A stretch of 8,263 nt of DNA from Actinomycetota bacterium (lineage in GTDB: Bacteria > Actinomycetota > Rubrobacteria > Rubrobacterales > Rubrobacteraceae). Below the pieces are notes generated by a model. That model was not told the DNA's origin. It worked only from the letters and a program-made list of their open reading frames with translations, and did not search any database. Both the position numbers and the translations under genes were made by a program. The stretch lies in NCBI GenBank assembly GCA_020200675.1, contig JAIVIG010000038.1, positions 1 through 8,263 on the forward strand, in the 5' to 3' direction. Position 1 is the stretch's first letter. Each line of letters begins with the position of its first letter. Of the stretch, positions 5,582-8,263 are shown piece by piece.

Positions 5582-6429
5582 TGGCACCAGCCCCGATTGA
5601 TCAACCCTATCGCGATAGCGGCGTCGACCGCTCCCGCGGCGTGCCGCTACCGCCTGAGCGCTTGTCGCTATTCCGCGCCGGCCAGTTGCGCAAACGCTGG
5701 CATTACGTCTCCTTTTGGAGTCGGGAGTTATCTTTCTGCGCGGCGCGAGCGAGCGTAGGGCCGTTGCAGAAGGAATACTGGGGCGTCTGGGATCGCGCGG
5801 CGCAGCAGTTCCGGCAGCGCACGCACCGCTTTACTCGACGCGTGCAACTCGAACCGGACCACGTGCACGTTCGCGACGGCGACACGGAGATTGACGTGAC
5901 GTTCGAGCCATGCAGCAGCTTCGAGGTCTACCGGCCTGCGAACCGCGCCTACATCTGGTCGCATAAGGATTACTGTCGCACGGCGCAGGGCACCGTGCGC
6001 TACGGTGGGACGATGCGCGCGGTCGCGGGCGTAACCTTCGTGGACATCAGCGCCGGCTACCACGAGCGCCACACGCGCTGGCGCTGGGCGGCTGGCGTGG
6101 GGCTGGATCAGCACAACCGGCTCGTCGCCTTCAACGCCATTACCGGTCTCTTCGACACTCCCGCCCACAGCGAGCGCACCATCTGGATCGATGGCGACGC
6201 ACAGGAGACTGGGCCAGTCACTTTCTCAGACGACCTCTCGACCGTCTCCTTCGCCGAAGGCGGCACGCTGCACTTTCAACCAGAGGCGCTCATTGAGTAC
6301 CACGATAACTTCCTGCTCGTCCGCTCCTACTACTTCCACTGGTTCGGCGTATACACGGGCACCCTGCCTGGCGGTATCGAATTGAGCGAAGCCTACGGCG
6401 TCCGCGAATACCATGACGCGCTCTGGTAG
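5581..6429 (+). CDS. DUF2804-family protein
   Basis: A 282-residue soluble protein that I recognise as DUF2804 by its overall pattern. The N-terminal block is LRKRWHYVSFWSRELSFCAA, then VGPLQKEYWGVWDRA. The hallmark DISAGYHERHTRWRWAAGVG lies near 155-174, then SERTIWIDGDA at 197-207, and a final LLVRSYYFHWFGVYTGTLPGG before the closing REYHDALW. The family's biochemical function is unknown to me. The mostly beta-strand, Trp/Tyr-rich make-up suggests a barrel or calycin-like fold, which is inference. ATG5581 is preferred over ATG5539 because of the TATTAT box and because the extra 14 residues look non-homologous; neither start has a Shine-Dalgarno. Codons end in A/T more often than in the flanking asparaginase and PFK genes (ATT, GAT, CAA, TAT, TTA), and a transposase remnant follows within 35 bp of the stop. 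Both features point to acquisition by transfer. Confidence 0.85.
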   Translation: MAPAPIDQPYRDSGVDRSRGVPLPPERLSLFRAGQLRKRWHYVSFWSRELSFCAARASVGPLQKEYWGVWDRAAQQFRQRTHRFTRRVQLEPDHVHVRDGDTEIDVTFEPCSSFEVYRPANRAYIWSHKDYCRTAQGTVRYGGTMRAVAGVTFVDISAGYHERHTRWRWAAGVGLDQHNRLVAFNAITGLFDTPAHSERTIWIDGDAQETGPVTFSDDLSTVSFAEGGTLHFQPEALIEYHDNFLLVRSYYFHWFGVYTGTLPGGIELSEAYGVREYHDALW

Positions 6430-6452
6430 AAGCGTAGACAGTGCGACACGGT

Positions 6453-6473
6453 GAACGGGGCGCCCCCCCGTTC
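6453..6473 (+). terminator. 8-bp perfect hairpin after the DUF2804 gene
   Basis: GAACGGGG (6453-6460) and CCCCGTTC (6466-6473) form a perfect 8-bp stem with a 5-nt loop, 24 bp after the DUF2804 stop. No U-tract follows, so it is not a classical intrinsic terminator. It could slow or protect the mRNA end, or it could be a by-product of the C-run at the broken edge of the transposase fragment. Confidence 0.3.
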
Positions 6474-6535
6474 TCGGGTAAGAGCGGCGCGATCTGCTGC
6501 CAGGCCTGGTCCATCAGCTCGCCCCGTCTTACCAC
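6464..6535 (-). pseudogene. 5' remnant of an IS5-type transposase gene
   Basis: Reading left from GTG6535, 24 codons give MVRRGELMDQAWQQIAPLLP then ENGG. This matches, from memory, the start of IS5-family transposases (R-R-x-x-L-T-D-x-x-W-x-x-I-x-P-L-L-P). AGGAGG lies 9 nt upstream of the GTG, as in an intact element. After ENGG the frame continues without recognisable homology (APRSPCRTVYAS), and the DUF2804 coding region begins about 35 bp further on, so the rest of the transposase is gone. The breakpoint is near 6460, in a C-rich hairpin. I could not identify the element's terminal inverted repeats. Confidence 0.6.
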
Positions 6536-6547
6536 CGTTCCTTCCCT

Positions 6548-6574
6548 CCTCGTCGAGCGACTGCATCGACGAGG
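6548..6574 (-). repeat. inverted repeat overlapping the transposase-remnant Shine-Dalgarno
   Basis: CCTCGTCGA (6548-6556) and TCGACGAGG (6566-6574) are perfect 9-bp inverted arms around a 9-nt loop. On the minus strand the downstream arm runs into GAGGAGGG, the ribosome-binding site of the transposase fragment. Several IS elements carry such structures so that read-through transcripts fold and mask the transposase start; that is the likely role here, by inference. Nothing else is seen in 6575-6741 except the PFK leader, and no convincing -35/-10 pair. Confidence 0.45.
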
Positions 6575-6712
6575 GGGCTAGCAATGGTCTGATTAATGCA
6601 CCAGAGATGGCCTATCCCGGTGTTGACGAGACCAGGGTTACCGGCGAACGCTCAAAGTCTGTTTACGATCTCCTCACTATGAAACCGGCGGCTCTAGTAA
6701 ACTGAAGGCTCC

Positions 6713-6741
6713 AAAGGAGGCGCCGAGGAAGGGAGGCAGAG
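6713..6741 (+). promoter_or_regulatory. double Shine-Dalgarno leader of the phosphofructokinase gene
   Basis: Two strong ribosome-binding sequences precede ATG6742: AAAGGAGG at 6713-6720 (21 nt away) and GGGAGG at 6731-6736 (5 nt away). The near one has the right spacing and sets the start. The far one may be a standby site or a leftover; no start codon lies at proper distance from it. Confidence 0.6.
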
Positions 6742-7791
6742 ATGGCCGAGGTGAACCGGGTAGGGATGCTCACGGGTGGCGGGGACGCGCCGGGGCTGAA
6801 CGGCGTGATCCGGGCCGTGACCATGAAGTCCGTGAAGGACTACGGCTACGAGGTCCTGGGCATCAAGCGCGGTTGGCGTGGACTGCTGGAGAGGGAAGCG
6901 GACAGCACGATGCCCCTCTCCGTGGGCGACGTCCGCTACATCCTCGAAGAGGGCGGCACCATCCTCAAGTCCTCGCGCACCAACCCATACAAGAACGAGG
7001 GCGACGCAGAAAAGGTCGTCGAGAACATGAAGGAGTACGGCGTCGACGCCCTCGTCGCCATCGGCGGGGACGACACTCTAGGAGTCGCCAAGAGGCTCCA
7101 CGACGACTTCGGCATCCAGATCGTCGGCTGCCCGAAGACCATAGACAACGACCTCTCGGCCACCGACACGACGTTCGGCTACGACACGGCCGTCTCCATC
7201 GCCACGGACGCCATAGACAAAATAAGGACCACTGCCAAAAGCCACGAGAGGATCATGGTGGTCGAGGTCATGGGGCGGCACGCCGGTTGGATCACCTGGG
7301 GAGCGGGCGTCGCCGGCGCTGCGAACATCACCCTCATCCCCGAAGTGGAACCGGACCTCGACGAGATTGCTAACCTCTTCAAAAAGCGCGCCGAGAACGG
7401 CGAGAGCTGGGGCATCGTCGCGGTCAGCGAGGGCGTAGCCTTGAGCGAGGACTACATCACCCAGAACGCCGAAACCGACGAGTTCGGCCACGTCAGGCTA
7501 GGCGGCATCGGCGAGACACTGGCCGGGGAAATTAAAGAACGTACTGGCATAGACACCCGCCACGTCGTCCTCGGGCATCTCCAGCGCGGCGGCACCCCGA
7601 CCGCCTACGACCGCATCCTCTCCACCCGCTACGGTCTGCGGGCCGCCGAAGCGGTCAAGAACGGCGAGTGGGGACAGATGGTAGCCCTGCGCGGCGACGA
7701 GATCGTCATGGTCTCTCTGGACGAGGCGACCGAGGAGACCAAGACCGTCCCGGACGAGTTGTACCGCGCCGCCGAGACCTTCTTCGGATAG
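6742..7791 (+). CDS. pfkA: 6-phosphofructokinase, PPi-type signature
   Basis: A 349-residue cytoplasmic phosphofructokinase of the PfkA superfamily, phosphorylating fructose 6-phosphate to the 1,6-bisphosphate in glycolysis. Motifs: N-terminal LTGGGDAPGLNGVIRA at 10-25; phosphoryl-donor site AIGGDDTLGVA at 107-117; CPKTIDND at 130-137 with catalytic Asp135; VMGRHAGW at 176-183; LGHLQRGG at 277-284 for sugar-phosphate binding. The donor-site residue after GGD is Asp111, not the Gly of E. coli ATP-PFK (Gly104). The following loop has Lys132 where ATP enzymes have Gly (Gly124). This Asp/Lys pair is the known hallmark of PPi-dependent enzymes such as that of Amycolatopsis methanolica, so pyrophosphate is the likely donor and the reaction is probably reversible. 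Near-optimal Shine-Dalgarno and G/C-ending codons (with AGG for many Arg) mark it as native. It is transcribed alone. Confidence 0.94.
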   Translation: MAEVNRVGMLTGGGDAPGLNGVIRAVTMKSVKDYGYEVLGIKRGWRGLLEREADSTMPLSVGDVRYILEEGGTILKSSRTNPYKNEGDAEKVVENMKEYGVDALVAIGGDDTLGVAKRLHDDFGIQIVGCPKTIDNDLSATDTTFGYDTAVSIATDAIDKIRTTAKSHERIMVVEVMGRHAGWITWGAGVAGAANITLIPEVEPDLDEIANLFKKRAENGESWGIVAVSEGVALSEDYITQNAETDEFGHVRLGGIGETLAGEIKERTGIDTRHVVLGHLQRGGTPTAYDRILSTRYGLRAAEAVKNGEWGQMVALRGDEIVMVSLDEATEETKTVPDELYRAAETFFG

Positions 7792-7811
7792 AGCCTGCTA
7801 CAAGTCCTCAT

Positions 7812-7846
7812 GCGTACGCCGGTCTTGGTATGAGATCGGCGCACGC
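7812..7846 (+). terminator. possible terminator hairpin after pfkA
   Basis: GCGTACGCCG (7812-7821) and CGGCGCACGC (7837-7846) pair over 10 bp with one A-C mismatch around a 15-nt loop, starting 20 bp after the pfkA stop. The following bases are AATATTTG, and a run of five T lies 24 bp further on. The loop is long and the T-run is displaced, so it is a weak candidate. Confidence 0.35.
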
Positions 7847-7985
7847 AATATTTGTACGCGACCAACTCTTTTTACCTTCGTTACTCATCTGCTATTCCAT
7901 CCATCGCGTGTGTGTTAAAGATTTTCCAGAGAGGGAAGGATAACGCGGTGGAGTAGTAAGCTAGCCGAAGTGTATTAGTAGCGGA

Positions 7986-7991
7986 TATAAT
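7986..7991 (+). promoter_or_regulatory. perfect TATAAT -10 box
   Basis: TATAAT occurs exactly, a rare event in this GC-rich window. Eighteen base pairs upstream is TAGCCG (3 of 6 to TTGACA), a poor -35. Transcription would start near 7998 and run into the short open frame at 8050 and then the transposase at 8169. The AT-rich setting raises the chance of coincidence. Confidence 0.35.
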
Positions 7992-8049
7992 AAGTAGCGT
8001 TTTCGGATCAGCAGAAGCAGTCGAGGTCCCCAGTGTGAGGGCTTAGGAA

Positions 8050-8196
8050 TTGACGGACGAAAAAAGCATTGAACGTTTGGAGGCATTTCTGGAGCCTCCA
8101 GGGAAGCTGCTCGCGCTGGTGTACTGGATCTCCACTCTATCTAAGTATCTCAAAGATATAATTGGGCAATGCCACCATCACGTTACATTCGACTAA
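8050..8196 (+). CDS. possible small protein (48 aa, TTG start) overlapping the transposase start
   Basis: The open frame begins TTG-ACG-GAC and encodes 48 residues: an acidic start (TDEKSIERLEAFLEPP), a hydrophobic helix-like stretch (GKLLALVYWISTL), then KYLKDIIGQ and a His-triplet near the end, with TAA at 8194-8196. An in-frame stop sits one codon before the TTG (8044-8046), so no earlier start is possible. AGGA lies directly against the TTG, too close for normal ribosome binding. The sequence looks protein-like with mixed amphipathic character, and a TATAAT box lies 59 bp upstream. It overlaps the transposase start by 28 bp in another frame. It could be a genuine small protein, the tail of a gene interrupted by the element, or chance. 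I do not recognise it. Confidence 0.25.
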   Translation: MTDEKSIERLEAFLEPPGKLLALVYWISTLSKYLKDIIGQCHHHVTFD

Positions 8197-8263
8197 CCGA
8201 GGAAGAAGACGTTCGACTGCGAGAGATCGAGCAAGCTCCTTACTTCAAACCCAAAGTGCGTCT
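8169..8263 (+). CDS. IS630-type transposase, N-terminal fragment (runs off the window)
   Basis: From ATG8169 the frame reads MPPSRYIRLTEEEDVRLREI and continues EQAPYFKPKVR to the window end. From memory this matches the N-terminus of IS630-family transposases with a helix-turn-helix domain (RYIRLTxEEDxxLRxIEQxPxxxPKVRLRA). Only 31 complete codons are present, so the catalytic DDE domain and the integrity of the gene cannot be judged. There is no clear Shine-Dalgarno before the ATG; the preceding bases are AT-rich. Codons are less G/C-biased than the host genes, as expected for a mobile element. Confidence 0.7.
   Translation, partial: MPPSRYIRLTEEEDVRLREIEQAPYFKPKVR

Larger units (their letters stand above)
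7792..8168. other. 377-bp AT-richer gene-poor region between pfkA and an IS630-type element
   Basis: Composition shifts abruptly here to clearly lower G/C than the rest of the window. It holds the hairpin after pfkA, several stop codons in all frames up to about 8046, a TATAAT box at 7986-7991, a 7-bp inverted repeat (TGGAGGC at 8078-8084 with GCCTCCA at 8094-8100), and the short open frame starting at 8050. The left end of the IS630-type element must lie somewhere in this stretch, but I could not locate its terminal repeat without the other end. No RNA gene was recognised. Confidence 0.6.

Noticed and set aside
6622..6690. TTGACG or TTTACG as the -35 of a pfkA promoter
   Set aside because: At 16-18 bp spacing the partner hexamers (such as CCGGCG) do not resemble a -10, so no promoter is called.
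1..8263. CRISPR arrays, tRNA or rRNA genes, prophage or toxin-antitoxin modules
   Set aside because: No regularly spaced repeats, no tRNA-like cloverleaf or rRNA signature, and no recognisable phage or toxin-antitoxin proteins were found on reading both strands.

Overview
The window is a GC-rich bacterial chromosome segment. It most resembles a Rubrobacter-like deep-branching actinobacterium, judging from the strong G/C bias at codon third positions, the leaderless-type starts, a PPi-signature phosphofructokinase and an actinobacterial-type asparaginase. The assignment rests on pattern recognition only, not on a search.

Layout. At the left edge (2-208, +) is the C-terminal end of a proline-rich, probably exported protein. 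It converges on a leftward block (282-4251, -). In transcription order that block holds a PgdA/cyclic-imide-hydrolase-type deacetylase (4251-3337), a small C2H2-type putative zinc-binding protein (3318-2965), a COG0523/CobW G3E GTPase (2963-1926), a single-TM protein with a C-terminal coiled coil (1858-1232), and an alpha/beta hydrolase (1172-282) that appears to have its own leaderless promoter. The first three genes are tightly packed (18 nt, then 1 nt apart) and look like one translationally coupled operon. Their grouping suggests a metal-handling module (small zinc protein plus metallochaperone GTPase) serving a metal-dependent amidohydrolase.

A 151-bp divergent intergenic region separates this block from a rightward L-asparaginase-family gene (4403-5398). 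That enzyme has the Thr/Thr-Asp-Lys catalytic residues but no counterpart of the Tyr of the classical triad. The hydrolase and the asparaginase-like enzyme both cleave C-N amide or imide bonds, so the two transcription units may share a pathway; this is inference.

The right half (5399-8263) looks more mosaic. A DUF2804 gene (5581-6429, +) with more A/T-ending codons than its neighbours is followed at once by a decayed 5' fragment of an IS5-type transposase (6535-6464, -). Next is a housekeeping-type 6-phosphofructokinase (6742-7791, +) carrying the Asp/Lys pair of PPi-dependent enzymes. After it comes a 377-bp AT-richer, gene-poor stretch with a perfect TATAAT box and a 48-codon open frame. 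The window closes on the first 31 codons of an IS630-type transposase (8169-8263, +). No tRNA, rRNA or CRISPR array was seen.
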